Origin: Paludifilum halophilum
GTDB taxonomy: Bacteria > Bacillota > Bacilli > Thermoactinomycetales > DSM-45169
Length of the DNA stretch: 64,000 nucleotides
Reading direction: 5' to 3'
Assembly (NCBI RefSeq): GCF_002245355.1
Contig: NZ_NOWF01000006.1
Coordinates: 186,001-250,000, forward strand
Below the pieces are notes generated by a model. It had not been told where the DNA came from. It saw nothing but the letters and a program-made list of their open reading frames with translations, and made no database searches. Positions 26,407 to 35,204 of this stretch are shown in pieces; the first letter of the stretch is position 1; every line of letters starts with the position of its first letter. Position numbers and translations under genes: made by a program.

Positions 26407-27924
26407 TCACTGCGAATCCCGTTCATCCCGGGGCAACTCTTTCAGCTCTTCCCCGTTTTTGCCTTGATAGCGCAAGCCCCAACCCGTGATGGCCGCGCCC
26501 AACATGATCAGTACCAAAAACCAACCGTGGAAGACGAAGGGAAAGGCTGAAGTCGGTGAAATAACCGGCAACCAATCGTATTGGCTTTTCAAACCGCTGA
26601 TCGTGGACCATCCGAGTAACAGCGCCGCACTCCAGGGAAAGATGTAACCCAGCGCAGAGCTGACGGCATCCAGGAAGTTGGCCCGCCGGTAGGGGTGAAT
26701 CCGGTATTTCTCCCCGATCTCTTTGACAAAGGGAGCCGCGGCGATTTCAGCGGCAGTGTTGATGGTAATCGTACTGTTCATCAACGATACAATAGCCCAG
26801 ATCGCCAGTTCCGCTCGGCGAGTAATCCCCCGAATCCACTTGGTCAGCACCTTGGAGACAGCCTCCATGGTTCCGCCCAGTCTAAGCAGATGGGAAGCCG
26901 CCACAATCAAAAGGATGAGTATCGCCATATTCATATAACCGGCGATCCCTTCGACCAAAGCCCCTTCCACAATCGCATCGGAGTCCGGATTAAACCGGAT
27001 CAAATCGCTGACCGTTCCCAAATTGGCCAAGAGAATAAAAGGAACCGATGAAACAATTCCCCATGTTAACGAGGTAATCAGGTGCTGTCCCGACAACGCC
27101 AGAATGATCACCAGTGCAAAGGGTATTAATAAGACCAGACCCGCCGGGTTGGATGATTCCTTCATCGCGGCGATAGCCGCCGGATCACTGATGGATTCCC
27201 CTCCGCCGCCGAAAATGGCGAACAGCACCAATGTAGGAACAGCCGCGAGGATGCTGTACTTGAAACGGGAGCGCACCACTCCGGGTACGTCCGCCTCCTG
27301 GGTCGTAGCGGACACAATGGTCGTGTCGGAGACAGGAGCCAGATTATCACCGAAAGCGGCCCCGCTCAAAATGGAGGCAAACATCATTACCGGGTCCGCT
27401 CCCACGACGATTCCCGCCGGGTACATCAAGGTACAGAAGGCAACGGTGGTACCGTAGCCGGTACCGACGGCGGTGGAAAAGACCGCGGCCAGGAGGAAGG
27501 TAAGGGCCACAAACATGGATCCGGATACCCCCGACACGTTCCCCAGCCAGACCAAACCTTCCACCAGTCCGCCGGATTGAAGGACTTGGGCGAACATCCC
27601 CGCCCAAAACCAAGCCACGATGGCGACGACCCCGATCGGCTGGGCCATTCCGTCAAAAAGCCCTTGAGCGTATTGCTCCCACTTGCTTTTGGTCAGGAAC
27701 AGGCCGAGTCCCAGCCCCAAGACCGCACCCAACACCAGCCCCAGTTCCGAACTGATGGATTTGAGACTGATCGTAACCGCCCAAATGACAAAGAATAACA
27801 TCGGTACTGCGGCACCGAAAGCGCCCATGCGGAATTCCAGCTTTTGAACCCGCTTTTCACCGGTCGCCTCGGATACCTGCTCGTCTTTCTTTCGCTGTGC
27901 ATCCATCTCTCCTTTGACCCCCAT
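26407..27924 (-). CDS. nhaC: Na+/H+ antiporter, NhaC family
   Basis: A 505-residue membrane protein with a hydrophilic Lys/Glu-rich N-terminus of about 33 residues and about 12 membrane helices. Family signatures include FSTAVGTGYGTTVAF, SGAAFGDNLAPVSDTTIVSATTQ and NSTITINTAAEIAAAPF. It exchanges external protons for internal Na+ in pH and salt homeostasis. An in-frame ATG seven codons in follows AAAGGAG closely and is an alternative start. Monocistronic. Confidence 0.92.
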   Translation of the reverse strand: MGVKGEMDAQRKKDEQVSEATGEKRVQKLEFRMGAFGAAVPMLFFVIWAVTISLKSISSELGLVLGAVLGLGLGLFLTKSKWEQYAQGLFDGMAQPIGVVAIVAWFWAGMFAQVLQSGGLVEGLVWLGNVSGVSGSMFVALTFLLAAVFSTAVGTGYGTTVAFCTLMYPAGIVVGADPVMMFASILSGAAFGDNLAPVSDTTIVSATTQEADVPGVVRSRFKYSILAAVPTLVLFAIFGGGGESISDPAAIAAMKESSNPAGLVLLIPFALVIILALSGQHLITSLTWGIVSSVPFILLANLGTVSDLIRFNPDSDAIVEGALVEGIAGYMNMAILILLIVAASHLLRLGGTMEAVSKVLTKWIRGITRRAELAIWAIVSLMNSTITINTAAEIAAAPFVKEIGEKYRIHPYRRANFLDAVSSALGYIFPWSAALLLGWSTISGLKSQYDWLPVISPTSAFPFVFHGWFLVLIMLGAAITGWGLRYQGKNGEELKELPRDERDSQ

Positions 27925-28015
27925 TTCCTCAAGTGATAGATGCTTCCTATTTATTAGTTTACAATGAATTCATGCGCAACACCGCAAGAAATATTTGTGA
28001 AATTGAAAACCCTTA

Positions 28016-28050
28016 CAAAAGGAGGTGTTCCGAAAAGACGGAAACCCCCT
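28016..28050 (-). terminator. Terminator of the ArsC/Spx-like gene
   Basis: An imperfect AAGGAGGTGTTCCG / CGGAAACCCCCTT stem with A's on the left. Confidence 0.7.
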
Positions 28051-28060
28051 TGCTCTCCGA

Positions 28061-28417
28061 TCAATTCCAAACCTGATCAAAGGTTTCTTCCTTGAATCCG
28101 ATTGTTACCCGCTCCCCGTCAGTGACGATCGGACGTTTCACCAGCATGCCGTCAGAGGCGAGCAGGTCCAATTTCTCCTCGTCGCTCATCTCCTTCAACC
28201 GGTCCTTGAGCCCAAGCTCCCGGTACTTCCGACCGCTGGTATTGAAAAACTTTTGCACCGGCAGTCCGCTTTGATCCACAAACTTGCTCAATTCTTCCCT
28301 CGACAACGGTTCGTTTACAATATCCCGTTCTTCAAAGGGAATCCCCTTCTGTTCCAAAAATTTTTTTGCCTTCCGGCAGGTGCCGCACTTCGGATACTGA
28401 ATCATCACCAAGCTCAT
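28061..28417 (-). CDS. ArsC/Spx-family protein (YusI/YffB-like)
   Basis: A 118-residue thioredoxin-fold protein. The N-terminal C11-x-x-C14 lies in YPKCGTCRKAKKFLE; FNTSGRKYRELGL, the MLVKRPIV block and a C-terminal IGF strand are as in the arsenate reductase/Spx superfamily. Length and sequence fit YusI/YffB rather than Spx, and the arginine set of true arsenate reductases is not clear. No ars operon nearby. Ribosome binding site AGGAGGG. Confidence 0.85.
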   Translation of the reverse strand: MSLVMIQYPKCGTCRKAKKFLEQKGIPFEERDIVNEPLSREELSKFVDQSGLPVQKFFNTSGRKYRELGLKDRLKEMSDEEKLDLLASDGMLVKRPIVTDGERVTIGFKEETFDQVWN

Positions 28418-28554
28418 CTTTTTCTCCCTCCTGGCTCCCTGACTGGGGCAACCCGCCTCTCAGTATACCCCATAACCCCCCGATGAAAAAAGGATGACTT
28501 CCGATGAAAAAGTCCGTTTTTTCTTGAAAATCAACTCTGCCGGAGACCATCTCA

Positions 28555-29100
28555 CTATCCATCCCGCCTGTATCTCACATCACCCACCCGGTTCCTGGCA
28601 TTGGCCGCTCGGGCGAGTGTGAAAAATAAATCCGATAAACGGTTCAGATAACGACGGACCTCTTCATTGGTCTCTTGTTCCCGGGTCAAAGTCACCACCC
28701 GTCGTTCCGCACGGCGGGCCAGCACGCGGCAGACATGCAACGCCGAAGAGAGAGGGGAACCACCCGGCAGGATAAAGTACTGGATTTCCGGGGCTTCCGA
28801 TTCATAGCGGTCGATCCATTCCTCCAACCGGGTCACCATCTCCGCCGTCACCCGATACTGGCGCTTTCTTCCCGCCTGAGCCAAATCACCGCCGGCATCG
28901 AACAACTCGTGCTGAATGTCTGTCAGATCCCGAATCATGTCGGCGTGTTTTTCCGGGTCCATACGAGTCATGGCTTCGCCGACAAAAGCATTGACCTCGT
29001 CCGTGGTTCCATACGCTTCCACCCGAATGTCGTCCTTATCGACACGGCCCCCGACGACGCTGGTTTGCCCGGCGTCACCGGTTCGCGTATAGATGCGCAT
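28555..29100 (-). CDS. Cob(I)alamin adenosyltransferase, PduO type
   Basis: A 181-residue enzyme that transfers adenosyl from ATP to cob(I)alamin, making coenzyme B12. IYTRTGDAGQTSVVGGRV holds the ATP-binding TRTGDxGxT motif; VEAYGTTDEVNAFVG, FILPGGSPLSSALHVCRVLARRAER and YLNRLSDLFF complete the family pattern. It is the last gene of a cobalamin-uptake operon and starts 15 bases after the ATPase gene. The order fits import followed by adenosylation. Confidence 0.95.
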   Translation of the reverse strand: MRIYTRTGDAGQTSVVGGRVDKDDIRVEAYGTTDEVNAFVGEAMTRMDPEKHADMIRDLTDIQHELFDAGGDLAQAGRKRQYRVTAEMVTRLEEWIDRYESEAPEIQYFILPGGSPLSSALHVCRVLARRAERRVVTLTREQETNEEVRRYLNRLSDLFFTLARAANARNRVGDVRYRRDG

Positions 29101-29115
29101 TCTCGATTCCTCCCT

Positions 29116-29961
29116 TCAACCAAAAGTATACCGCGAATCCGCCGAAAAGGATACCGATTCCTTGGACAATCGGGATCGCCGGTCCACCGATTCCGGCCGC
29201 AACAGGACCTGCGGGATCCGGGTCAAGGGGTGAGGGATGATCACCGGTTCCACTCCATAAACTTCCCGGATGGCTGAGGACTGGATCACATCCGCCGGCG
29301 TTCCCTCCCGGACCAGGGCCCCGTTCTGAATCATCAGCAGACGATCGCAGTACTGGGCCGCCAAATTCAAGTCGTGCAAAACGACAAGCACGGCCAAACC
29401 CTCTTTTCGTTGCCAACTCCGGATGCGATCCAAAATCGCCAGCTGATGGGAGATATCCAAAAAGGTCGTGGGTTCATCCAGGATCAGCAGTTCCGGTTGC
29501 TGGGCCATCGCTTTAGCGATGGCGACCCGCTGCCGCTCTCCTCCGCTCATGCGATCGACCGACTGATGGCGTTCCCTTTCCAATGAGGTTTGGCTCAGCA
29601 CCTGGTCCACCACTTTCCGGTCTTCCCGACCGGTCCAGGGCCAGGGCCCCTGATGGGGATGGCGCCCCATGGTTACCACCTCTTCCACCGTAAAAGCAAC
29701 CGGAGGTAACCCCTCCTGGGGCAACACCGCCACCCGGCGGGCACGCTCCCGGGGAGACCATGCCGAAAGCTCCCGCCCCTTCAGTTTTACAGAACCCGCA
29801 TCCGGAGTCTCCTCCCCGGACAAGAGGCGGACCAAAGTGGTTTTACCACTGCCGTTGGGGCCGATCAGTCCCACGGTCTCCCCGGGGTTCACTTCCAGAT
29901 CGATCCCCCGAAGGACAACCGTCCCGCCATATGATTGAGTGATCCCCTCCGCTGTCAACAC
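29116..29961 (-). CDS. btuD: Cobalamin ABC transporter ATP-binding protein
   Basis: About 281 residues. Walker A GPNGSGKTT, Q-loop PQEG, signature MSGGERQRVAIA, Walker B LLILDEPT and switch His in VLHDLNLAAQYCD are all intact; it is of the FepC/BtuD/HmuV group. The C-terminal 35 residues are a basic, serine-rich extension. I prefer GTG 29961, ten bases from GGAGG; a GTG at 29970 is only one base away from it. It powers import through the permease next upstream; the B12 riboswitch supports cobalamin over siderophore or haem. Confidence 0.9.
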   Translation of the reverse strand: MLTAEGITQSYGGTVVLRGIDLEVNPGETVGLIGPNGSGKTTLVRLLSGEETPDAGSVKLKGRELSAWSPRERARRVAVLPQEGLPPVAFTVEEVVTMGRHPHQGPWPWTGREDRKVVDQVLSQTSLERERHQSVDRMSGGERQRVAIAKAMAQQPELLILDEPTTFLDISHQLAILDRIRSWQRKEGLAVLVVLHDLNLAAQYCDRLLMIQNGALVREGTPADVIQSSAIREVYGVEPVIIPHPLTRIPQVLLRPESVDRRSRLSKESVSFSADSRYTFG

Positions 29962-29994
29962 GATGATCACACCTCCCCTCTCCGGTTTCCAACT

Positions 29995-31038
29995 TCACCA
30001 TGACCGCCTTCTTTTCAAAAGCCAAGCAAAAAAAGGAGCACCGATGAAAGCAGTGATCACACCGACCGGAAGCTCTCTCGGATCCAATACCGTTCGAGCC
30101 AAGGTATCCGCCCACATCAGTAAGATCGCCCCGGCCAAAGCGGAGACGGGGATCAACACCCGATGATCCGGCCCGGCGATCATCCGCATGATATGTGGAA
30201 TAATCAGCCCGACAAAGCCGATGGTTCCGGAGACAGCTACCGCCGCCGCCGTCATCAATGTCGCCATCAGGAGAAGCCATAACCGGGTCCGCCGGACTGA
30301 AACCCCCAGATGACCGGCGGAACGCTCCCCCAAAGCAAACAGGTTCAACTGGCGGCTAAACATCCAAATGAGGGCCGTACCCGTTAAAAGAAAAGGCATC
30401 ACGGCCATGGTTTGATCCCATTGCCGCAAGGCCAAACTCCCCATTAACCAGAGGTGAATCTGCTTTAACTCCTCGGCTGAAATGGTGGCAATGACATAGG
30501 TCAGCATTGCTCCAAAAAAAGTTTGTATCACCACTCCGGACAAAATCAAGGTTTCTGTCCGCAGAACCGATCCCACACGGGCCAGCCGGAGAACGAGAAA
30601 CAGAGCGAAACATCCCAGGGCGAAGGCCCAGGCCGGAACGGTCCACCCTCCCAGGACAGCGCTTCCCCATTCGGTAAAAAGAGCGATTGCCGCTCCAAGG
30701 GCCGCCCCGGAAGAGACCCCCAAAATATAAGGATCGGCTAGAGGATTGCGCAACAATCCTTGAAAAACCACGCCGGCTCCCGCCAAGGAAGCTCCGACCA
30801 ACACCGACAGCACCAACCGCGGCAGACGGATCTTCCATACGATTGCCCCGGTCGCCGGGTCCGGCTCCGGAATGGACATCCACCCCCCGAAGAGGTGATG
30901 GCCGATCACCTGCCACACTTCGAAAAAACCCACTTCTGCCGCGCCCATGGTAACAGCCGTCACCGCCGAAAACAGAAGAACCGCTGTCAGCAGAAAAGAC
31001 CATCCCGCCAGGCGCAGGAGCCAGTTGTTCGAGGTCAT
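29995..31038 (-). CDS. btuC: Cobalamin ABC transporter permease (FecCD family)
   Basis: A 347-residue membrane protein with about ten helices. IRLPRLVLSVLVGASLAGAGVVFQGLLRNPLADPYILGVSSGAALGA-type blocks (seen in pieces) and FVGLIIPHIMRMIAGPDHR, which contacts the ATPase, identify the FecCD/BtuC family. Its ATG overlaps the stop of the binding-protein gene by four bases, so the two are coupled. Confidence 0.93.
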   Translation of the reverse strand: MTSNNWLLRLAGWSFLLTAVLLFSAVTAVTMGAAEVGFFEVWQVIGHHLFGGWMSIPEPDPATGAIVWKIRLPRLVLSVLVGASLAGAGVVFQGLLRNPLADPYILGVSSGAALGAAIALFTEWGSAVLGGWTVPAWAFALGCFALFLVLRLARVGSVLRTETLILSGVVIQTFFGAMLTYVIATISAEELKQIHLWLMGSLALRQWDQTMAVMPFLLTGTALIWMFSRQLNLFALGERSAGHLGVSVRRTRLWLLLMATLMTAAAVAVSGTIGFVGLIIPHIMRMIAGPDHRVLIPVSALAGAILLMWADTLARTVLDPRELPVGVITAFIGAPFFAWLLKRRRSW

Positions 31039-31982
31039 TGCATCACTTTTTTATAATGATCGGGGTAAAGAGCTTTGGAGATATTTAACAACCCTTGCGT
31101 AATCCGCGGACCGGGACGACTGACCCGATTTGTATCCAAAGCTTCGACCCTTTCCTCTTTCAATGCGTTTACCTTGTTCCATCCGCTCCGGGATTGGATG
31201 CTCTCCCGATCTCCGTGAGTAAACAGAATCACATCGGGATTCCATTGGACCACTTTTTCCTCGGACACTTGAACCCAATCCTTTTCCTTTCCGGCGACGT
31301 TTTCTCCGCCAGCCATCGTGATCAGCTGATCCATGAAAGTGCCGTCACCGCCGGTATGTAAATCCGGGGACACTTCCAACCACACCTTCACCTGTTCATC
31401 CTCCGGAACCTGGGAAGCAATCTTTTCCGCCAACTTCTGTTCTTCTTTCATCTCTTTGACGGTTTTTTCCGCTTCCTCTTCCGCGTGAATCGCCTTTCCT
31501 ACCTGTCGGATCTTTTCGTAGACGGCCTTCAGATTCTGGGGTTCGAAAGCGATCACCGTCAGCCCCAGATCCCGCAGCTTCTCAATGGTATCCTCTCCAT
31601 TCATCGGCGAAGCCAGCACCAAGTCAGGCTCTAAGGAGACCACTTTTTCCGCATTGACCTTCATGTCGCCCACTTTTTCCACTTTTTCAACCTCTTTCGG
31701 GTAGTCATCGTTCGTTGTCACCCCGACAACACGATCCCCCCGGTCCAGGGCATAGACGATCTCAGTCATACTCGGTATCAACGAAACGATCCGCTTCGGT
31801 TCCTCCTTGACGGTCACCTCGATCCCGGTATCATCCTTGATTTCAACCGGATAGGAACCCGCCGAATCATCCGCCTTCGTCCCACTCTTCGGCGCGGCGT
31901 CAGGGGCACCGCTACAGGCTACTCCTCCAAATACCAACAGCAGTGCTGTCAACCCCGCTAAAATAGTAGATCTGTTTTTCAT
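31035..31982 (-). CDS. btuF: Cobalamin-binding lipoprotein of the ABC transporter
   Basis: A 315-residue class III periplasmic-binding-type protein. Lipobox GVACS near residue 23, a Ser/Gly/Asp linker, then a lobe with PKRIVSLIPSMTEIVYALDRGDRVVGV, which is typical of BtuF-like proteins, a long bridging helix and a second lobe. It captures corrinoid outside the membrane and hands it to the permease. First gene of the operon, about 150 bases downstream of a cobalamin riboswitch. GGAGAGG precedes its ATG. Confidence 0.92.
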   Translation of the reverse strand: MKNRSTILAGLTALLLVFGGVACSGAPDAAPKSGTKADDSAGSYPVEIKDDTGIEVTVKEEPKRIVSLIPSMTEIVYALDRGDRVVGVTTNDDYPKEVEKVEKVGDMKVNAEKVVSLEPDLVLASPMNGEDTIEKLRDLGLTVIAFEPQNLKAVYEKIRQVGKAIHAEEEAEKTVKEMKEEQKLAEKIASQVPEDEQVKVWLEVSPDLHTGGDGTFMDQLITMAGGENVAGKEKDWVQVSEEKVVQWNPDVILFTHGDRESIQSRSGWNKVNALKEERVEALDTNRVSRPGPRITQGLLNISKALYPDHYKKVMQ

Positions 31983-32014
31983 CAGTCCATCCTCTCCATT
32001 CTTTTTTTACGCAA

Positions 32015-32050
32015 ATAAAAAAACCCATCGCCGTCGAGGCAAAAGGGTAG
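32015..32050 (-). terminator. Terminator in the btu leader
   Basis: On the minus strand CCC-GCC pairs with GGC-GGG around TCGAC, followed by TTTTTTT. It stands between the cobalamin aptamer and btuF and is probably the riboswitch expression platform. Confidence 0.65.
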
Positions 32051-32139
32051 ATACGCCGTTCCTCTGCACACGAAACCTTTCGGTTCCCGAAACGGAGGGC
32101 GTGCACTCTCCTTTTCCTCGAAGGAGATCGCAAGCACCG

Positions 32140-32335
32140 GCGACGAGGCAGGTCTCCTGGCTTGTGGATCGCCGCTTCACCGCGCCTTCCCCGCTTCCTT
32201 CAAGCGAGTGGCCTCCTGCGGTGTCACTCCCCACTCACAGTGGCGGGACCGCGCCGGATTCGCACCGGCTTCCCTTTTCACTCTCGCCTCGAATCGAGGC
32301 GGGAGACCCCGTAGCCTGTTTTACTTGTGGCTTCA
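32140..32335 (-). promoter_or_regulatory. Cobalamin riboswitch
   Basis: Read on the minus strand, all landmark segments occur in order: GGTGCGAATCCGGC, GTCCCGCCACTGTGA, a variable GC-rich region, and the B12 box AAGCCAGGAGACCTGCC. It lies in the leader of the btuF-btuC-btuD-PduO operon. By family, adenosylcobalamin binding turns expression off; the T-rich terminator downstream suggests transcriptional control. The ends of the aptamer are approximate. Confidence 0.93.
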
Positions 32336-32477
32336 TTATATCCGATTGTCAAAAAACGTTCAATTCGGAAAGGGCTACAAAGGGGCCAAGGCAGGATTTC
32401 AAAGAGGATTTTTCGAAAGAGACGGAAGGGGTTAACTCCCCTGAGAAAGGAGGCGGGGCACCCGAAGTGCCGCAACG

Positions 32478-33317
32478 ATGAAACAACAGTCCTTTACATG
32501 GGAATTAGGAAAAGAAGATCGATGGATCCGGGGGGAGGTATGGAGCCCGGAAAAATCCGGGAGCTACCCGGTATTGATCCTCTCCCACGGGTTTAAGGGG
32601 TTTAAGGATTGGGGATTCTTCCCCTATGCCGCCCGAACGCTGGCCCAAGCCGGATTCGCCGCCGTAACCTTTAACTTCTCCATGAACGGAATCGGAGAGG
32701 ACCCGGAGCGATTTACGGAGCTGGATAAGTTCGCTGGAAATACCTACACCCGGGAACAGGAAGACCTCGCGTATCTCCTCGGGCGGATCCGAGAAAAAAA
32801 GCTGCCCGACGGCGAATCGATGGATCCCGACCGCATCGGACTGATCGGCCACAGCCGCGGAGGAGGAAACAGTCTCCTTCGCGCTCTGGAGGATCCGAAC
32901 ATCGCCGCCGTCGCCCTGTGGAACAGCATCGCCCGACTCAATCTGTTCTCCGACGACCTCAAACAGGAGATGCGGGAACATGGGCGGACATTCATCCCCA
33001 ATGCCCGCACCGGACAACAGATGCCGATCGATCGGGAGGTACTGGAGGATTTGGAGTCCAACCGGGAGCGATTCAACCTCCTCGACCGGCTTCCCCGTTT
33101 CCACCGCCCCCTTCTTATTTTGCAGGGGGAAAACGATCCGGCCGTACCGGTGGAAACCGCTCGGGAACTGGATCGACAGGCACCCCAAGGAGAGCTTCAT
33201 ATTCTGCCGGGAGCCGACCATACCTTCAATGCCGTTCATCCCTTCCAGGGAACGACTCCGGAGCTGGAGAAAGTCCTGGAACAGACAATCCATTTTTTCC
33301 ATCATCACTTCCAATGA
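32478..33317 (+). CDS. Alpha/beta hydrolase (dienelactone-hydrolase-like)
   Basis: A 279-residue cytosolic hydrolase. The nucleophile elbow is GHSRGG near residue 117, the oxyanion region ILSHGFKGFKDWG near 35, the acid is in LQGENDPAVPVETA, and the catalytic His is in LPGADHTFN. Probable esterase or peptidase of unknown substrate. A strong AAAGGAGG lies 25 bases before ATG 32478 and no start codon fits it in this frame, so initiation is uncertain. The sequence before it is the antisense side of the btu leader. Confidence 0.88.
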   Translation: MKQQSFTWELGKEDRWIRGEVWSPEKSGSYPVLILSHGFKGFKDWGFFPYAARTLAQAGFAAVTFNFSMNGIGEDPERFTELDKFAGNTYTREQEDLAYLLGRIREKKLPDGESMDPDRIGLIGHSRGGGNSLLRALEDPNIAAVALWNSIARLNLFSDDLKQEMREHGRTFIPNARTGQQMPIDREVLEDLESNRERFNLLDRLPRFHRPLLILQGENDPAVPVETARELDRQAPQGELHILPGADHTFNAVHPFQGTTPELEKVLEQTIHFFHHHFQ

Positions 33318-33324
33318 TTGCAAC

Positions 33325-33354
33325 GAAAAAACCGGCTGTTTCAGCCGGTTTTTT
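33325..33354. terminator. Bidirectional terminator shared by hydrolase gene and candidate sRNA
   Basis: AACCGGCTG pairs with CAGCCGGTT, with AAAAA to the left and TTTTTT to the right. Confidence 0.9.
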
Positions 33355-33464
33355 CGTCTCAAGGGGGTCAAACTCTTTATCGATTAATAGGAAGGATTCG
33401 CTGGATTTCAGCAGTCGCCCAACCGGGCGAATATTACTGCTGTCCAAAACTTTGAAATCCTTTT
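33325..33464 (-). ncRNA. Candidate small RNA of about 140 bases
   Basis: A near-consensus minus-strand promoter (33471-33499) points at a stretch with no gene, and transcription would stop at the terminator 33354-33325. The RNA would open with a nested hairpin: GGATTTC/GAAATCC (33460-33454 with 33409-33403), then AGCAGT/ACTGCT, then CGCCC/GGGCG with a four-base loop, separated by one-sided bulges of 12 and 6 bases. A TTG frame runs through it and on into the terminator, but is unlikely to be translated. No known RNA family recognised. Confidence 0.55.
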
Positions 33465-33470
33465 AATTGT

Positions 33471-33499
33471 ACTATATACGATTAAAAAATATATGTCAA
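33471..33499 (-). promoter_or_regulatory. Near-consensus SigA promoter of the candidate sRNA
   Basis: TTGACA (33499-33494), a 17-base AT-rich spacer and TATAGT (33476-33471), read on the minus strand. Confidence 0.8.
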
Positions 33500-33761
33500 T
33501 CGCTAAAATGATATTTGTTCATCCTTTTTCCATCATTAAGCAAATCGCCTTATACTCTTGTTTAACGCGGGTTTTGCCGGGGATGTTTCAGTTTCGAAAT
33601 AAAGGTTTTGTTAAGCGCTTTTTAAGGAACAAGCCTTGCTTCAACAAAAAAATTCCTTCCCCTTTTATCAAAAAGGATTTTTACCCCCCTATAACCAATC
33701 GGGTGGCCCAACGGGACTGTAAACCACCCACTCCTTCCTTTTCACCCGCCATCCGTCCCCT

Positions 33762-34049
33762 TTAACTTCTGCGGCGCAAGAAGATGGTTCCCCCGTTTTT
33801 TTTATAGCAAACTTCCCGATGGGCACCGGCAGGCCAACAAACCTCTTCATCGTGAAGGGGACCGTCGGTCTTTTCACCGGCCGTTACAGCGCCGGCCCAG
33901 AATTCCCGGGAGACACCTTCTCTGTCCTCCACCGCTCTCGATGCAATTTTCGACATTTCCTCGTAGCACTCCCTTACCCGATTGGACAGTTCATCCATCA
34001 AAGCCTGATCGACACTAGAAAGCTGAAATTCCTGTCCTTCCCGCTCCAT
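33762..34049 (-). CDS. Hypothetical protein of 95 residues
   Basis: From ATG 34049, preceded by GGAGGAGTGAGGAAG. The N-terminal 60 residues are helical (LSSVDQALMDELSNRVRECYEEM), the C-terminus is basic (FLRRRS) with two cysteines. No family recognised. Divergent from the DUF2797 gene. Confidence 0.55.
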   Translation of the reverse strand: MEREGQEFQLSSVDQALMDELSNRVRECYEEMSKIASRAVEDREGVSREFWAGAVTAGEKTDGPLHDEEVCWPAGAHREVCYKKNGGTIFLRRRS

Positions 34050-34237
34050 CTTCCTCACTCCTCCGCTGATCATCACCCGTATCCTTTGCCTTTCCCCTGT
34101 GGTTTATTCGCGCGAGTTCGAAGTGATGTCCCTCCGCTTCTATTGCTCCCTCCGGGCTCGCCGGGATATGATGGTGAAAGGATGTCTTTATGCAACACTT
34201 GAAATACATACAAAACAAAAAAGGGGAGGAAAACAGG

Positions 34238-35029
34238 ATGGAACGAACGGGTTACCTGCGCCCTTTACTGCACGAGCCTTCCGATCCCGTCGATTATTTC
34301 GCCGATGTCGGAAACGAGCCCCTCTTTCTCAACGAGCGGTTGGGACAATCGATTCGCCTGTCCTTTATGGGGGAAAAGGCCTGCATTCACTGCGGACGAA
34401 AAGTCAAGAAGACCTTCAATAGCGGTTCTTGTTATCCTTGTTTCCGGAAGCTTCCAGAAAACGATCTGTGTATCGTCAAGCCGGAGCTCTGCCATTTTCA
34501 TCAGGGAACGTGCCGGGACAACACGTTCGGTGAAACCCACTGCATGCAACCCCACTATATCTATCTGGCCTTGAGCAGCGGGGTCAAAGTCGGGATCACC
34601 CGGAAAACCAATGCCTTGAAACGCTGGATGGATCAGGGGGCCGTTGCCGCCCTGCCCATCGCTGAAGTTCCAACCCGAAAAGCGGCTGGAGAACTGGAGG
34701 TTCACCTTTCTCAGTATGTCCCGGACAAAACAAACTGGCGTCGGATGTTAAAAAACGAAATCGCCGACCGGGATCTGTATGAAGTAAAGAATGAACTGCA
34801 ACACCGAATTCCTGCGGAATTCGAACCGTTTCTGCTGAAGGCTCCTTCCATCCACCGCTTCGCTTATCCCAACCCTTCACCTCCGGAAAAGATGACTTCC
34901 CTCAACCTGGACAAGCAACCCGAAGTATCCGGAAGACTTCTGGGAATCAAGGGGCAGTACCTCATCCTGGATTCCGGCGTTCTCAATATACGGAAATACA
35001 CCGGCTATAAGGTGGAGTGGGCGGTGTAA
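34238..35029 (+). CDS. DUF2797 family zinc-ribbon protein
   Basis: A 263-residue protein. An N-terminal zinc ribbon is visible (ACIHCGRKVKKTFNSGSCYPC), followed by more cysteines (DLCIVKPELCHFHQGTC and HCM). Then comes YIYLALSSGVKVGITR...KRWMDQGA, which resembles the GIY-YIG nuclease core, with a later Glu in the place of the catalytic one (AAGELEVHLS). DUF2797 has no proven activity; nucleic-acid processing is an inference. ATG 34238 follows GGGGAGG. Confidence 0.8.
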   Translation: MERTGYLRPLLHEPSDPVDYFADVGNEPLFLNERLGQSIRLSFMGEKACIHCGRKVKKTFNSGSCYPCFRKLPENDLCIVKPELCHFHQGTCRDNTFGETHCMQPHYIYLALSSGVKVGITRKTNALKRWMDQGAVAALPIAEVPTRKAAGELEVHLSQYVPDKTNWRRMLKNEIADRDLYEVKNELQHRIPAEFEPFLLKAPSIHRFAYPNPSPPEKMTSLNLDKQPEVSGRLLGIKGQYLILDSGVLNIRKYTGYKVEWAV

Positions 35030-35204
35030 CCCTTCTCCCAGGATCAAACCACTGCAGGATCGGGGCTCCATCATTCCACCGTCTGCATTTGATTCCACTC
35101 TTCGAGCCACCCTATAACCATTACAAGAGGCTTGTAACCAACGGTTGTATCAAAAATTCAAAAAGAACCATGCACGATGCAAAAACAAAGGAAGTGAGAG
35201 CGGA

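Noticed and set aside
33226-33447. TTG-initiated frame running through the candidate sRNA
   Set aside because: An AAAGGA does precede it, but the frame passes straight through the terminator and continues antisense into the hydrolase gene; no protein-like pattern.
33493-33765. Open frame of 90 codons on the plus strand
   Set aside because: No ribosome binding site, composition of untranslated AT-rich DNA, and it begins at the sRNA promoter; treated as noncoding.
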